A stretch of 64,000 nucleotides of DNA from 34-65-8 sp964516135 (GCA_964516135.1 CAZEWN010000001.1:195247-259246); one strand, 5' to 3'. Positions 15,493 through 24,522 are shown, counted from the first letter of the stretch. Made by a program: numbers and translations. Notes: generated by a model not told the origin, from the sequence alone.

Positions 15493-16787
15493 GCGGTGCG
15501 CTTACATCACCCCCCCCCTTCAGGGGAGGGGCCGGGGGTGGGGGCGGTAGCCTCGCAACATCCCCCACCCCAACCCCTCCCCTGAAGGGGAGGGGCTTGA
15601 AGGACGACTTCCCCGGCCTGGTCAATGCCGACGGAACGCCGTGGCATTATCTCGACACCGCCGCTTCGGCGCAGAAGCCGCAGGTCGTGATCGACGCGAT
15701 GGCGCGCGCCCTGGGCCGCGAATATGCGACCGTCCACCGCGGGGTCTATTCCCGCAGTGCCGAAATGACGCTGGGCTACGAAGCGGCGCGGCGGCGGGTG
15801 GCGCAGTTCATCGGCGGGCGCGAAAGCGAGATCGTGTTCGTGCGCGGCGCGACCGAGGCGATCAATCTCGTTGCCTCGAGTTGGGGCGGGGCGAACCTGC
15901 AAGCGGGTGACAGGATCGTTCTATCCGCGGTGGAACATCATTCGAATATCGTACCATGGCAGATGGTCGCGGAACGGACTGGCGCGGCGATCGACATTTG
16001 CCCGCTGACCGAGGACGGACGGATCGACCTGGACTGGCTAGCAGCCAATATTTCGCCGCGTACCCAGATGGTTGCGCTGGCACATGTGTCGAACGTGCTC
16101 GGTTCGGTCCTCGATGCGCGGCGGGCAGCGGACATCGCGCATTCGGTGGGGGCAAAGCTGCTGCTCGACGGGTGCCAGGCGGCGCCGCGGATGGCGCTCG
16201 ACATGGCTGCGCTCGGGTGTGATTTCTACGCTTTTTCAGGGCATAAGCTCTATGGCCCAACCGGGATCGGGGTGCTGTGGGCGCGCGAGGAAATCCTCGC
16301 CGAAATGCCCCCATACCAAGGCGGCGGCGCCATGATCGAGCGGGTGACGTTCGAACGCACCACCTATGCCCCAGCACCTCAACGGTTCGAAGCCGGGACC
16401 CCGATGATCACCGAAGCGATCGCACTCCACGCTGCGATCGATTACGTCGACGCCCTCGGCCCCAACGCCCTGTTCGCGCACGAATCTTCGCTCGCTGCGC
16501 TGCTGCGCGACGAACTGCGCGCCTTGAACTCTGTCCGCCTGTTCGGCCCCGACGAAAGCGCCGGGATCGTCTCCTTCGCGCTCGAGGGGGTTCACCCGCA
16601 CGATCTGGGCACCATATTGGACGAGGAACACGTCGCCATCCGCGCCGGGCACCACTGCGCTCAGCCGCTGATGGACGCGCTCGGGGTGCCCGCGACCGCG
16701 CGGGCGAGCTTCGGGCTCTATTCGGACGAGAGCGACATCGCCGCATTGATGCGCGGGATCGAGCGAACGCTGAGGATATTCGGATGA
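15489..16787 (+). CDS. sufS: Cysteine desulfurase SufS
   Basis: PLP enzyme that takes sulfur from cysteine for cluster assembly. The PLP lysine is in FSGHKLYGPTG and the persulfide cysteine in RAGHHCAQPLMD. STVHRGVYSRS-like and VRGATEAINLVA segments are also in place. Two starts are possible. The GTG at 15489 overlaps the sufD stop and gives 432 aa; the first 36 or so residues are Pro/Gly-rich and encoded by a palindromic repeat. A TTG at 15597 directly after the repeat's GGGGAGGGG gives 396 aa and matches where family homology begins. The second is probably the ancestral extent. Confidence 0.92.
   Translation: MSGALTSPPPFRGGAGGGGGSLATSPTPTPPLKGRGLKDDFPGLVNADGTPWHYLDTAASAQKPQVVIDAMARALGREYATVHRGVYSRSAEMTLGYEAARRRVAQFIGGRESEIVFVRGATEAINLVASSWGGANLQAGDRIVLSAVEHHSNIVPWQMVAERTGAAIDICPLTEDGRIDLDWLAANISPRTQMVALAHVSNVLGSVLDARRAADIAHSVGAKLLLDGCQAAPRMALDMAALGCDFYAFSGHKLYGPTGIGVLWAREEILAEMPPYQGGGAMIERVTFERTTYAPAPQRFEAGTPMITEAIALHAAIDYVDALGPNALFAHESSLAALLRDELRALNSVRLFGPDESAGIVSFALEGVHPHDLGTILDEEHVAIRAGHHCAQPLMDALGVPATARASFGLYSDESDIAALMRGIERTLRIFG
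15510..15595. repeat. Palindromic C/G-rich repeat within the sufS 5' end
   Basis: Two long complementary arms (about 15510-15544 and 15562-15595) built from CCCTTCAGGGGAGGGG and its complement, with a loop of about 17 bases. Each arm contains the sub-palindrome CCCCTtcAGGGGAGGGG, a type of dispersed intergenic repeat seen in sphingomonads. Here it sits inside the open frame linking sufD and sufS without breaking it. Confidence 0.85.
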
Positions 16788-17260
16788 ACGAGCAGGCGAA
16801 ATTCACTGTCGAGGAAGTTGGCCGCGCAACGCCTCCCGCGCGTGCGCGCGTGGAAGATGCGCCTGAAAACGTGGGCGAAACCTTCGCCCGCAAGCGCGAC
16901 TATCTCGAAGGCTTCCTCAAGGCCAAGCCCGAAGGGATGGCGGCTGGCGATCCGGGTGGCGATCTGTACGAGGCAGTCGTGGCGGCGCTCAAGGAGATCT
17001 ACGACCCCGAAATTCCGGTCAATATCTACGATTTGGGTCTGATTTACGGGGTGGAAGTAAGCCCTGACGCCGATGTCGCGATCACCATGACGCTGACGAC
17101 CCCGCATTGCCCGGTCGCCGAATCGATGCCGGGCGAGGTCGAACTGCGCGCCGCCAGCGTACCCGGGGTGCGCGATGCCGAGGTCAATCTGGTCTGGGAT
17201 CCGCCATGGGGGCCCGACAAGATGACCGACGAGGCGCGGCTCGAACTGGGGATGCTGTGA
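16784..17260 (+). CDS. sufT: SUF-system DUF59/MIP18-family protein
   Basis: A 158-aa accessory protein for Fe-S cluster maturation. Residues about 1-58 are a polar leader. The MIP18/DUF59 domain follows, with LKEIYDPEIPVNIYDLGLIY, then TMTLTTPHCPVAESMP carrying the conserved Cys, and VNLVWDPPWGPDKM at the end. SufT-type proteins support Fe-S maturation, especially under heavy demand. The ATG overlaps the sufS stop by four bases and the stop overlaps the sufA start. Confidence 0.9.
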   Translation: MNEQAKFTVEEVGRATPPARARVEDAPENVGETFARKRDYLEGFLKAKPEGMAAGDPGGDLYEAVVAALKEIYDPEIPVNIYDLGLIYGVEVSPDADVAITMTLTTPHCPVAESMPGEVELRAASVPGVRDAEVNLVWDPPWGPDKMTDEARLELGML

Positions 17261-17616
17261 TGCCCGACACCAAGACCCGCCAGCGCCCCGCCGCTGTCGC
17301 CCTTACCCCCGCCGCCGAGGCACGCGTGGCCGAACTGATGGCCAAGGCTCCTGAAGACGCCATCGGGGTGCGCCTGTCGACCCCGCGCCGGGGCTGCTCG
17401 GGCCTCGCCTATTCGGTCGACTACGTGACCGAAGAGCAGGCGTTCGACGAGAAGATCGAAACGCCGGGTGGCACCTTCTATATTGACGGCGCATCGGTGC
17501 TCTACCTTGTCGGCAGCACGATGGATTGGGTCGAGGATGACTTCGCGGCCGGGTTCGTGTTCACCAACCCCAATGCCAAGGGCGCCTGTGGCTGCGGCGA
17601 AAGCTTCATGGTTTGA
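17260..17616 (+). CDS. sufA: A-type Fe-S carrier SufA/IscA
   Basis: Cluster carrier of 118 aa. The three A-type cysteines are seen: one in RRGCSGLAY (Cys46) and two in the C-terminal ACGCGESF (Cys110, Cys112). This is the last gene of the nine-gene suf operon. Its stop abuts the stop of the convergent lipoprotein gene (TGATCA at 17614-17619), leaving no intergenic terminator. Confidence 0.95.
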   Translation: MPDTKTRQRPAAVALTPAAEARVAELMAKAPEDAIGVRLSTPRRGCSGLAYSVDYVTEEQAFDEKIETPGGTFYIDGASVLYLVGSTMDWVEDDFAAGFVFTNPNAKGACGCGESFMV

Positions 17617-18054
17617 TCACCGCCCCAGCAGCGACCTGACGCAGGCCGCGCGATCCACATCGAGTCCGTCGGAAGCGCGGCGTGCGTCGACGTAAGTGGC
17701 CGTCGGTTCCGCACCCGGTGTCAGTGGGTAGAGGAACACGTCGAGCACGCAGGACTCGCCCGAGAATTGCAGCTTGCGGACATCGCCTTCGCGCACGTCC
17801 AGCCGGGGTGTTCCAAACTGGCGGGTGATCGTGGCGGCATTTGCGCCGATTAGGCCGTCGACGCCGGCAAGGCTCATCACCGTAGGCGCGCGGAACTGGC
17901 CGGCTTGTGGCGACGGCGTGGGCTGGACGACCATTGGTGGGGGGCTTTGCCCAGGACGACTGACCGGCGGCGGCGCACTGGTAGCCGGGCGTGGCACGGC
18001 GGGGCCGCAAGCGGCAAGCAGCGGGAAGAACAGGAACGCTGCGTACTTAAACAC
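17617..18054 (-). CDS. Proline-rich lipoprotein, unknown function
   Basis: From the GTG at 18054 the protein has 145 aa. It begins with a signal peptide (FKYAAFLFFPLLAAC) ending in a lipobox cysteine near residue 16. A Pro/Ser-rich spacer (about 20-60) follows, then a small domain with FGTPRLDVREGDVRKLQF and SGESCVLDVFLYP. That domain resembles SmpA/BamE-type folds in layout, but I cannot assign it. The start overlaps the end of the EI24 gene by eight bases, so the two are coupled. The longer frame to 18105 has no better start. Confidence 0.65.
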   Translation of the reverse strand: MFKYAAFLFFPLLAACGPAVPRPATSAPPPVSRPGQSPPPMVVQPTPSPQAGQFRAPTVMSLAGVDGLIGANAATITRQFGTPRLDVREGDVRKLQFSGESCVLDVFLYPLTPGAEPTATYVDARRASDGLDVDRAACVRSLLGR

Positions 18055-18739
18055 CGGATACAACCCTTGCGCGGCGGTGGACGAGGTGGGTGGCGGCGGC
18101 CGCACCGATTACCGGCACCACCAGATTGACGATGGGCACCGCCATGAGCGCGGCGACGAAACCGCCCAGGGCGAAGCGCGACAGCGGCGACACTGGCGAC
18201 GGATCCTTCAGGCCGGTACGGTGGCGAAACCAGACCATGTCGGTCAGTTCGCGCCCCAGCAGCCAGGCATTGACGAACCAGAACAACAGCGCCGTGCCGA
18301 CCCCCGTCACCAGCAGGATCAGCGCAAGCGGCAGTACCGCGAGATTGATCAGCAGCGCGCGGGCGGTCGAACGCAGGCTGGCGCTGAGGTCTTCCCAGAA
18401 CGTGCGCGTGCGAAGCGAATTGGTGGTCGCGGGATAATGCCGCTCTTCCACCGCCTCGACGATCTCCTCGGCGAAGAACTGCAGCACCGCCAGCGCGACC
18501 AGGCGGAACAGTAGCCAGCCGCCGATCACCGTCGCCAGCACCGCGATCAGGGCGCCCAGTTCGCCCTCGTAACCCGTGTTCCATCCCGCCAGCGCGCGCG
18601 ACAGGCCATACCAGCCCGCCACGCCCAGCAGCGCGAACAATGCCAGGGTGATCAGGACCGATTTTGCCAGCACGCGCAGAATCCGGCCATCGGCGAGCTG
18701 GGGCAGCGCGCGGGCGAGGGCAGCGACGGCGGCGTTCAT
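18047..18739 (-). CDS. EI24-domain (CysZ-like) membrane protein
   Basis: A 230-aa inner-membrane protein with four to six hydrophobic segments. It has the EI24/CysZ-type layout: an N-terminal amphipathic helix, and ALLFWFVNAWLLGRELTDMV with a conserved polar Arg-Glu in the second half. CysZ is a sulfate transporter in E. coli. The alphaproteobacterial relatives are uncharacterised, so sulfate transport is only a possibility. First gene of a two-gene unit with the lipoprotein, divergent from the adenosine kinase gene. Confidence 0.8.
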   Translation of the reverse strand: MNAAVAALARALPQLADGRILRVLAKSVLITLALFALLGVAGWYGLSRALAGWNTGYEGELGALIAVLATVIGGWLLFRLVALAVLQFFAEEIVEAVEERHYPATTNSLRTRTFWEDLSASLRSTARALLINLAVLPLALILLVTGVGTALLFWFVNAWLLGRELTDMVWFRHRTGLKDPSPVSPLSRFALGGFVAALMAVPIVNLVVPVIGAAAATHLVHRRARVVSGV

Positions 18740-18861
18740 ACCGCCCGCTGTGCCGGTTCGGGACCGTGTCCGTCAACCGCAACCCCGCCCGAAACCCTTG
18801 GCCTGAGCCTTACGAGCGGCTAGGCGCGCGGCGACTTTTCCCCAACCCGAGGATTTTCCGA

Positions 18862-19857
18862 GTGAGCGCACCCCGTTACGATGTCATCGCGATCGGCAAC
18901 GCCATTGTCGATGTCATGGCCCCCTGCTCCGAGGACCAGTTGGTCCAGCTGGGCCTCAATCGCGGCGGGATGACGCTGGTCGACGAAGACGGCGCGCAGC
19001 GGCTCTACGACGCAATGGGGCCCGCCAGGGAAATCTCGGGCGGCTCGGCGGCCAACACGCTCGCCGGCATGGCGGCGCTGGGCGCGCGCTGCGCCTTCAT
19101 CGGCCAGGTCGCCGACGATCAGTTGGGCGAGGTCTTTACCCACGACATCCGCGCCGGCGGGATCGCGTTCGACACGCCCGCGCGCGCGGGGCAGCCGGCG
19201 ACCGCGCGCTGCCTGATCTTCGTGTCGCCCGATGGCGAGCGCACGATGAACACGTTCCTGGGCGCCAGCCAGTTCCTGCCGCCCGCCGCGCTTGATGATG
19301 CCACAATCGCGGACGCGGGCATCCTCTATCTCGAAGGCTACCTGTGGGATCCGGAAGAGCCGCGCCGCGCCATGCGCCGCGCGATCGAGGTTGCGCGCGC
19401 GGCGGGCCGCAAGGTCGCCTTCACCGCCAGCGAGAGCTTCGTGATCGACCGTCACGGCGACGATTTCCGCGCGCTGATAAACGAGGGCCAGATCGACATC
19501 CTGTTCGTCAACGAGCACGAACTGACGACGCTGACCGGCGAAAAGGATTTCGAGGCAGGTGTGGCCAGCCTCAAGGACAAGCTCCCCGTGCTGGTCGCTA
19601 CCCGCAGCGCCGCGGGCGCCATCGCCATCGCCCACGGGGAACGCGCCGAAGTGGCCGCCGAGCCGATCGACAAGGTCGTCGACACGACCGGCGCGGGCGA
19701 CCTGTTCGCCGCCGGGTTCCTTACGGGCCACGCGCGGGACGAATCGCTCGAACGCTGCCTGCGCATGGGCGCGATCTGCGCCGCCGAAATCATCAGCCAT
19801 TACGGCGCCCGGCCGGAGGCAGACCTCAAGGCGCTGGTGGCCGCGAAGCTGGCCTGA
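18862..19857 (+). CDS. Adenosine kinase-like PfkB-family kinase
   Basis: A 331-aa ribokinase-family enzyme that likely phosphorylates adenosine to AMP. Motifs: DVIAIGNAIVDVMA at the N terminus, substrate loop SGGSAANTLAGMAALG (the GGSxxNT signature), and the catalytic PfkB signature VDTTGAGDLFAAGFL with the base Asp. The GTG at 18862 has GAGG about nine bases upstream. The longer frame to 18664 overlaps the divergent EI24 gene and lacks homology. Substrate specificity among PfkB kinases is hard to fix from sequence; the closest pattern is sphingomonad adenosine kinases. Confidence 0.85.
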   Translation: MSAPRYDVIAIGNAIVDVMAPCSEDQLVQLGLNRGGMTLVDEDGAQRLYDAMGPAREISGGSAANTLAGMAALGARCAFIGQVADDQLGEVFTHDIRAGGIAFDTPARAGQPATARCLIFVSPDGERTMNTFLGASQFLPPAALDDATIADAGILYLEGYLWDPEEPRRAMRRAIEVARAAGRKVAFTASESFVIDRHGDDFRALINEGQIDILFVNEHELTTLTGEKDFEAGVASLKDKLPVLVATRSAAGAIAIAHGERAEVAAEPIDKVVDTTGAGDLFAAGFLTGHARDESLERCLRMGAICAAEIISHYGARPEADLKALVAAKLA

Positions 19858-20033
19858 TCAACGCACCTGCGTTAACCAGGATCGCCAAGGGCGCTGTGAA
19901 AGACGCTGGGGGATTCAGACAAGTCAGCGAATCGACGAGCGACGGTAGCGATCCGGGCTGGCATGAACCCGGACCTGACGGGCGCGGCGAGGTTTCCGAC
20001 TGGGGCAGCGGCGAGTAGAAACCGCGCCTGACT

Positions 20034-20669
20034 TCAGGGAATGGGCCTGCGCGCCTGGGCGAAAGCCCGCGCGAATTGGGCTTCGTCATGTGCACCGATA
20101 AGCAGATTCGGGCCCACCAGATAACCCGGCGTACCGGCAAGACCGAGCTGGAAGGTATCGCGAGCATTGCGTTCGAGCAGGGCGTCGATCCTTGCGGTGT
20201 CCGAGGTGGCCAAGGCGTTGTCCCAATCGCCACCCGCCGCGATCACGGCGTCGCGCACGCTGGCTTCGTCGAGCCCGGGCGCGGCCATCAGGGCGTTGTG
20301 GAGGCGGTGATAAGCGGCGTCGTCTCGAACAGCGAGCGCGATGCGCGCCGCGCGCACCGAGCGCGGGCCAAGCACCGGCCAGTCGCGGTAGACCAGCCGC
20401 ACTTTGCCATCGCGCGCTGCGGCGCGTTCCAGTTCCGGCGCGGCCTTGCGGCAGGCGCCGCAGGCGTAGTCGGTGAAGATCATCACCGTCACGTCCGCAT
20501 CAGTGGGGCCGTGCGCGGGAAAGCCCGAGGCGGCCAGGATTTCGGCAATGAATGCGCGGTCCGACAGGTCCATTCCCACCGGTGCGGTACGATTGATGAG
20601 CCAGGGCAAAACGGCGCCCATCGCCACCAGCACGGCGAGGATCGCCAGCGGGCGGCGGCCCGATCTCAC
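20034..20669 (-). CDS. DsbA-family thiol oxidoreductase
   Basis: A 211-aa protein with an N-terminal signal anchor (LAILAVLVAMGAVLPWLI) and a thioredoxin/DsbA fold with active site CGAC in FTDYACGACRKA. The cis-proline loop is in LAGTPGYLVG. Probably a periplasmic disulfide oxidase or isomerase. The start overlaps the purD stop (ATGA), so it is expressed with a purine gene without obvious functional logic. A second DsbA-like gene lies at 31793. Confidence 0.85.
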   Translation of the reverse strand: MRSGRRPLAILAVLVAMGAVLPWLINRTAPVGMDLSDRAFIAEILAASGFPAHGPTDADVTVMIFTDYACGACRKAAPELERAAARDGKVRLVYRDWPVLGPRSVRAARIALAVRDDAAYHRLHNALMAAPGLDEASVRDAVIAAGGDWDNALATSDTARIDALLERNARDTFQLGLAGTPGYLVGPNLLIGAHDEAQFARAFAQARRPIP

Positions 20670-21931
20670 GCTTCGCGCGCCACTTCACGCCAGCCAATGT
20701 CGCGCCGGCAGAAACCGCTCGAAAAATTGATCGCATCGACGGCACGGTACGCCTTCGCCTGCGCCTCCGTCACACTCGCGCCGCGCGCGGTGACGTTCAA
20801 CACACGGCCCCCGTTGGCGACGAGCGTGTTGCCATCCAGCCTCGTGCCCGCGTGGAAGACCCGCGCGTCGGCAACCCCGGAAAGGTCGATCATCCCGCCT
20901 TTTTCGGGCGTCCCGGGATAACCGCGCGCCGCCATCACAACCGTCAGTGCATAGTCGCCCGTCAGCCGCACCGGCCCCGCGGCGGCGAGCGTGCCTTGCG
21001 CGCAGGCGAGCAGCAGTTCGCCAAGGTCGCTGTCGAGGCGCGTCATCAGCACCTGGCATTCCGGGTCGCCGAAGCGGGCGTTGTATTCGATCAGCTTCGG
21101 CCCATCGTCCGTCAGCATCAACCCGGCGAACAGCACGCCCTGGTAGGGCATTCCCTCGGCGGCGAGGGTGCGCACCGTGGGCGCGATAATGCGCTCCATC
21201 ACCTCGGTCTCGAGCGCGGGGGTCAGCACCGGTGCGGGGCTGTAGGCGCCCATGCCGCCGGTGTTCGGGCCGGTATCGCCCTCGCCCACGCGCTTGTGGT
21301 CCTGTGCGCTGCCGAAGGGTACGATCGTTTCGCCATCGGTGAGCGCAAAGAAGCTTGCCTCCTCGCCCTGCATGAACTCCTCGATCACCACCTCGGCCCC
21401 GGCGTCACCGAACGCGCCGCTGAACATATCGGCAAGCGCCGCTTCCGCCTTGGCGGTGGTCTCCGCGATGACCACGCCCTTGCCCGCAGCCAATCCATCG
21501 GCCTTGAGCACATAGGGCGCAGCGAAGCGGGCGAGCGCGGCCTGCGCCTCGGGCAGCGATTTCGTGCGGACGTACCCGGCGGTGGGGATGCCCGCGCGCT
21601 CGCACAGGTCCTTGGTAAAGCCCTTGCTCCCCTCGAGCTGCGCGGCTTTGGCCGACGGGCCGAATACCGGTACGCCCGCCGTGCGCAGCGTATCGCCGAG
21701 GCCATCGACGAGGGGCGCTTCCGGCCCGACCACGACCAGGCCGATCGCGTTCGCCTGGCAGAAATCGGTCACTGCCGCATGGTCGCCTATATCGAGCGCG
21801 ACCAGTTCGGCATGATCGGCTATCCCCGGGTTCCCCGGACTGGCCCACAACCGGTCGCAGAGCCGGGATTGCGCCAGCTTCCACGCCAGCGCATGTTCGC
21901 GCCCGCCGCTGCCGAGTAGAAGGATGTTCAT
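20666..21931 (-). CDS. purD: Phosphoribosylamine-glycine ligase
   Basis: ATP-grasp enzyme of de novo purine synthesis (GAR synthetase), 421 aa. Blocks are LLLGSGGREHALAWKLAQS, VVVGPEAPLVDGL, VLKADGLAAGKGVV, SAQDHKRVGEGDTGPNTGGM, and LIEYNARFGDPECQ with the metal ligands. The ATG at 21931 fits the universal N terminus; the frame stays open to 22099 without homology. The start codon overlaps that of xseA on the other strand, so its promoter must lie inside xseA. Confidence 0.96.
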   Translation of the reverse strand: MNILLLGSGGREHALAWKLAQSRLCDRLWASPGNPGIADHAELVALDIGDHAAVTDFCQANAIGLVVVGPEAPLVDGLGDTLRTAGVPVFGPSAKAAQLEGSKGFTKDLCERAGIPTAGYVRTKSLPEAQAALARFAAPYVLKADGLAAGKGVVIAETTAKAEAALADMFSGAFGDAGAEVVIEEFMQGEEASFFALTDGETIVPFGSAQDHKRVGEGDTGPNTGGMGAYSPAPVLTPALETEVMERIIAPTVRTLAAEGMPYQGVLFAGLMLTDDGPKLIEYNARFGDPECQVLMTRLDSDLGELLLACAQGTLAAAGPVRLTGDYALTVVMAARGYPGTPEKGGMIDLSGVADARVFHAGTRLDGNTLVANGGRVLNVTARGASVTEAQAKAYRAVDAINFSSGFCRRDIGWREVAREA

Positions 21932-23384
21932 GGCCGCCGAATACCCCGAAGATGCCGGTGATGCCGGGCTGGTAGCGAAGGGCCGCGCCGGCGACAACGC
22001 CGCGCCGCTTACCATCAGTGAAATCTCGAACCTGCTCAAGCGCACGGTCGAGGACCGGTTCGGCTTCGTGCGGCTGCGCGGCGAGCTGTCGGGGGTCAAG
22101 CGCGCGGCCTCGGGCCACCTCTATTGCTGCCTCAAGGACGAAAACGCCGTGATCGACGGCGTGATGTGGCGCGGCGGGGCGCAGCGTCTCGCCTTCCGGC
22201 CCGAGGACGGGGTCGAGGTGATCGCCAGCGGCAAGCTCACCACTTATCCGGGCCGCTCGAAATACCAGATCGTGATCGAGAGCATGGAGATCGCGGGCGA
22301 GGGCGCGCTGCTCGCGCTGCTCGAAAAAACCCGCGCGCGGCTGGCGGCGGAGGGGCTGTTCGCTGCGGAGCGCAAGCGGGCGCTGCCCTACCTGCCGCGC
22401 ACCATCGGGGTGGTGACATCGCCCACCGGCGCGGTGATCCGCGACATCCTCCACCGCCTTGCCGACCGATTCCCGAGCCATGTCCTCGTCTGGCCCGTGC
22501 TGGTCCAGGGGCAAGGCGCGGCGGACCAGGTCGCGGCGGCGGTGCGCGGGTTCGGGGCCATGGCGCAGGACGCGCGGCCCGACCTCCTGATCGTCGCGCG
22601 CGGGGGCGGCTCGATCGAGGACTTGTGGAGCTTCAACGAGGAGAGTGTGGTCCGCGCGATCGCCGAATCGCCGATCCCCACGATCAGCGCGGTGGGGCAC
22701 GAAACCGACACGACGCTGGCGGACTATGCCGCGGACCGGCGCGCGCCCACGCCCACCGCCGCCGCCGAGATGGCGGTGCCGGTGCGCGGCGAGCTGGCCG
22801 CCACGCTGGCCGATTTGGCGGCGCGCAAGAAACGCGCGATCCTGCGCCCGGTCACGCTGGGGCGCGAACGGCTGGCGGCGCGTGCCGATCGGCTGCCCGC
22901 GGTGCAGGCACTGCTCCAGCCACGGGCGCAGCGGCTCGACGAGTTGGGCGAGCGGCTGCGGCGCGGCCTGTCGGACCGCGCGGGTAAGGGGCGCGAGGCG
23001 CTGGCCGCCCGCCGCTTGCGACCCGATGCGCTGTTCCGGCGGCTGCGTGACGCGAAGCTCGACCTCGCCAGGAACCGGCTGTCGCCCGCGCTTTTGCGGC
23101 AGCGCGCCGCGCGTGATGGCGACAGGTTTGCCGCGCTCGATCGGGTGCTACGCTCGCTCGACCCCAAGGCGCCGCTCGTGCGCGGGTTCGTGTTGGTGCG
23201 CGATTCGGCGGGTGCGCTGGTCCGGACCCGCGCCGCCGCGGCGGTCCATCCCGGCCTCGCGATCGAATTTGCCGATGGCACGCTCGAAGTCGCGCCCACC
23301 GGTTCAGCGCCGGTCAAACCCGCGCCCGCCACACCGGTGAAACGCCGCCCTTCCACGCCGAGCGGGCAGGGCGATTTGTTCTGA
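21930..23384 (+). CDS. xseA: Exodeoxyribonuclease VII large subunit
   Basis: Catalytic subunit of the single-strand-specific exonuclease VII, 484 aa. An N-terminal OB fold (LTISEISNLLKRTVEDRFGF, GELSG) is followed by the Exo_endo core. The core includes IGVVTSPTGAVIRDI, VLVQGQGAADQV, ARGGGSIEDLWSFN and SAVGHETDTTLADYAADRRAPTP-type motifs. A long Arg/Ala-rich helical region and a Pro-rich tail complete it. I take the ATG at 21930, preceded by AAGGA at five bases; an ATG at 21924 is possible. No xseB is in the window. Confidence 0.95.
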   Translation: MAAEYPEDAGDAGLVAKGRAGDNAAPLTISEISNLLKRTVEDRFGFVRLRGELSGVKRAASGHLYCCLKDENAVIDGVMWRGGAQRLAFRPEDGVEVIASGKLTTYPGRSKYQIVIESMEIAGEGALLALLEKTRARLAAEGLFAAERKRALPYLPRTIGVVTSPTGAVIRDILHRLADRFPSHVLVWPVLVQGQGAADQVAAAVRGFGAMAQDARPDLLIVARGGGSIEDLWSFNEESVVRAIAESPIPTISAVGHETDTTLADYAADRRAPTPTAAAEMAVPVRGELAATLADLAARKKRAILRPVTLGRERLAARADRLPAVQALLQPRAQRLDELGERLRRGLSDRAGKGREALAARRLRPDALFRRLRDAKLDLARNRLSPALLRQRAARDGDRFAALDRVLRSLDPKAPLVRGFVLVRDSAGALVRTRAAAAVHPGLAIEFADGTLEVAPTGSAPVKPAPATPVKRRPSTPSGQGDLF

Positions 23385-23411
23385 CGGTGCGCGTTTGCTA
23401 GGGCTGCGATC

Positions 23412-23612
23412 ATGTTGATGAATTCAGGCAGGAGCGAGGCCAGGCTCCATTATGGCCCCAGCGGCTTTCGCGTGCTGCGCCACGGCCAGCACGTGTTCTG
23501 CGCGGTCAGCGGAGAGGCGATCCCGCTGGATGAGCTGCGCTACTGGTCGGTCGAGCGCCAGGAACCCTACGCCAGCGCCGAGATCGCGACGCGGCGGATG
23601 TTGCAGGGGTGA
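23412..23612 (+). CDS. DUF2093-domain protein
   Basis: A 66-aa protein typical of the alphaproteobacterial DUF2093 family: ARLHYGPSGFRVLRHGQHVF, then CAVSGEAIPLDELRYWSVERQEPYA-type sequence and a C-terminal helix. Function is unknown; the family is often found next to xseA, as here (27 bp downstream). Its stop overlaps the GTG of the M23 peptidase gene. Confidence 0.88.
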   Translation: MLMNSGRSEARLHYGPSGFRVLRHGQHVFCAVSGEAIPLDELRYWSVERQEPYASAEIATRRMLQG

Positions 23613-24514
23613 TCGGCACGCGGTTCGTCATCGCAGCGGTCATGTTCGTCGCCCTCTCCGCCTGCAGCAGTGTGGTGCCGCCAACCCGCGACACAGCCGT
23701 GGTTCAGCCCATTCCCGCGCCCGGTCCTGCGGCCGTGCCCGCCCCGTCTGCGCCAACCACCTTCACTTACACCGGCGAACTGACCCAGGGCGGCTGGCTG
23801 CGCGGCCAGGCGCCTGCCGGGACCGTTTCCGCCCGGCTGGGCGAACAGGCGCTGACGCTCGACCCACAGGGGCGCTTCTTTGCTGCGTTCGATCGCGACG
23901 CCGGTCCCGATGCGCGGCTGGTTGCGCGGCTGGCCGACGGGCGCGTGGTCGAAAGCCCGCTACGGATAATGCCGCGCGCCTGGCAGATCGAGAACATCAA
24001 TGCCGCGCGCACGCCCGGCGGCGCAAGCGCTGCGTTCATGGAACGCCGCCGCCCGGAACTGGCGCGGATCGCGGCGGCCCGGGCGAAGGATCACGATGTT
24101 GCCGGGTGGGCGCAGCAGTTCGTGTGGCCGGTCAAGGGGCGCATTTCGGGCCGCTTCGGATCGCAGCGCGTCTATCGCGGAGAACCTGGCGCCTACCATT
24201 CGGGCATCGACATCGCGACTGGCGAAAGCGGTACGCCGTTCGTGGCCCCGGCTGACGGGGTTGTGATCCTGGCGGCGGAAACGCCTTTCTCGCTCGAGGG
24301 CTACCTGCTGATGATCGACCACGGCAATGGCCTCAACAGCGCCTTCCTGCACAATTCGCGAGTGCTGGTGCGAGAAGGCGAGCAGGTGCGCCAGGGCCAG
24401 CCAATCGGGCACATTGGCGCAACCGGGCGGGCGACCGGGCCGCATCTCCACTGGGGTCTGATGTGGCGGGGTCAGCGGCTCGACCCGCTGCTGTTCACCG
24501 GCCCGATGAACTGA
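23609..24514 (+). CDS. M23-family metallopeptidase lipoprotein
   Basis: A 301-aa envelope peptidase probably acting on peptidoglycan cross-links. The N-terminal signal peptide ends in the lipobox LSAC (about residue 19), with a Pro/Ala-rich linker to about residue 50. A beta-rich middle domain precedes the LytM/M23 domain (about 190-290), which has zinc motifs HSGIDIATG and HLHWGL. GRFGSQRVYRGEPGAYH matches the family. All metal ligands look intact, so it is probably an active endopeptidase and not an EnvC/NlpD-type activator. Confidence 0.9.
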   Translation: MIGTRFVIAAVMFVALSACSSVVPPTRDTAVVQPIPAPGPAAVPAPSAPTTFTYTGELTQGGWLRGQAPAGTVSARLGEQALTLDPQGRFFAAFDRDAGPDARLVARLADGRVVESPLRIMPRAWQIENINAARTPGGASAAFMERRRPELARIAAARAKDHDVAGWAQQFVWPVKGRISGRFGSQRVYRGEPGAYHSGIDIATGESGTPFVAPADGVVILAAETPFSLEGYLLMIDHGNGLNSAFLHNSRVLVREGEQVRQGQPIGHIGATGRATGPHLHWGLMWRGQRLDPLLFTGPMN

Positions 24515-24522
24515 CACACGCC

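Noticed and set aside
15510..15595. CRISPR-like or attenuator structure at the sufS start
   Set aside because: There are only two complementary arms and no spacers; it is a single palindromic repeat without a T tract.
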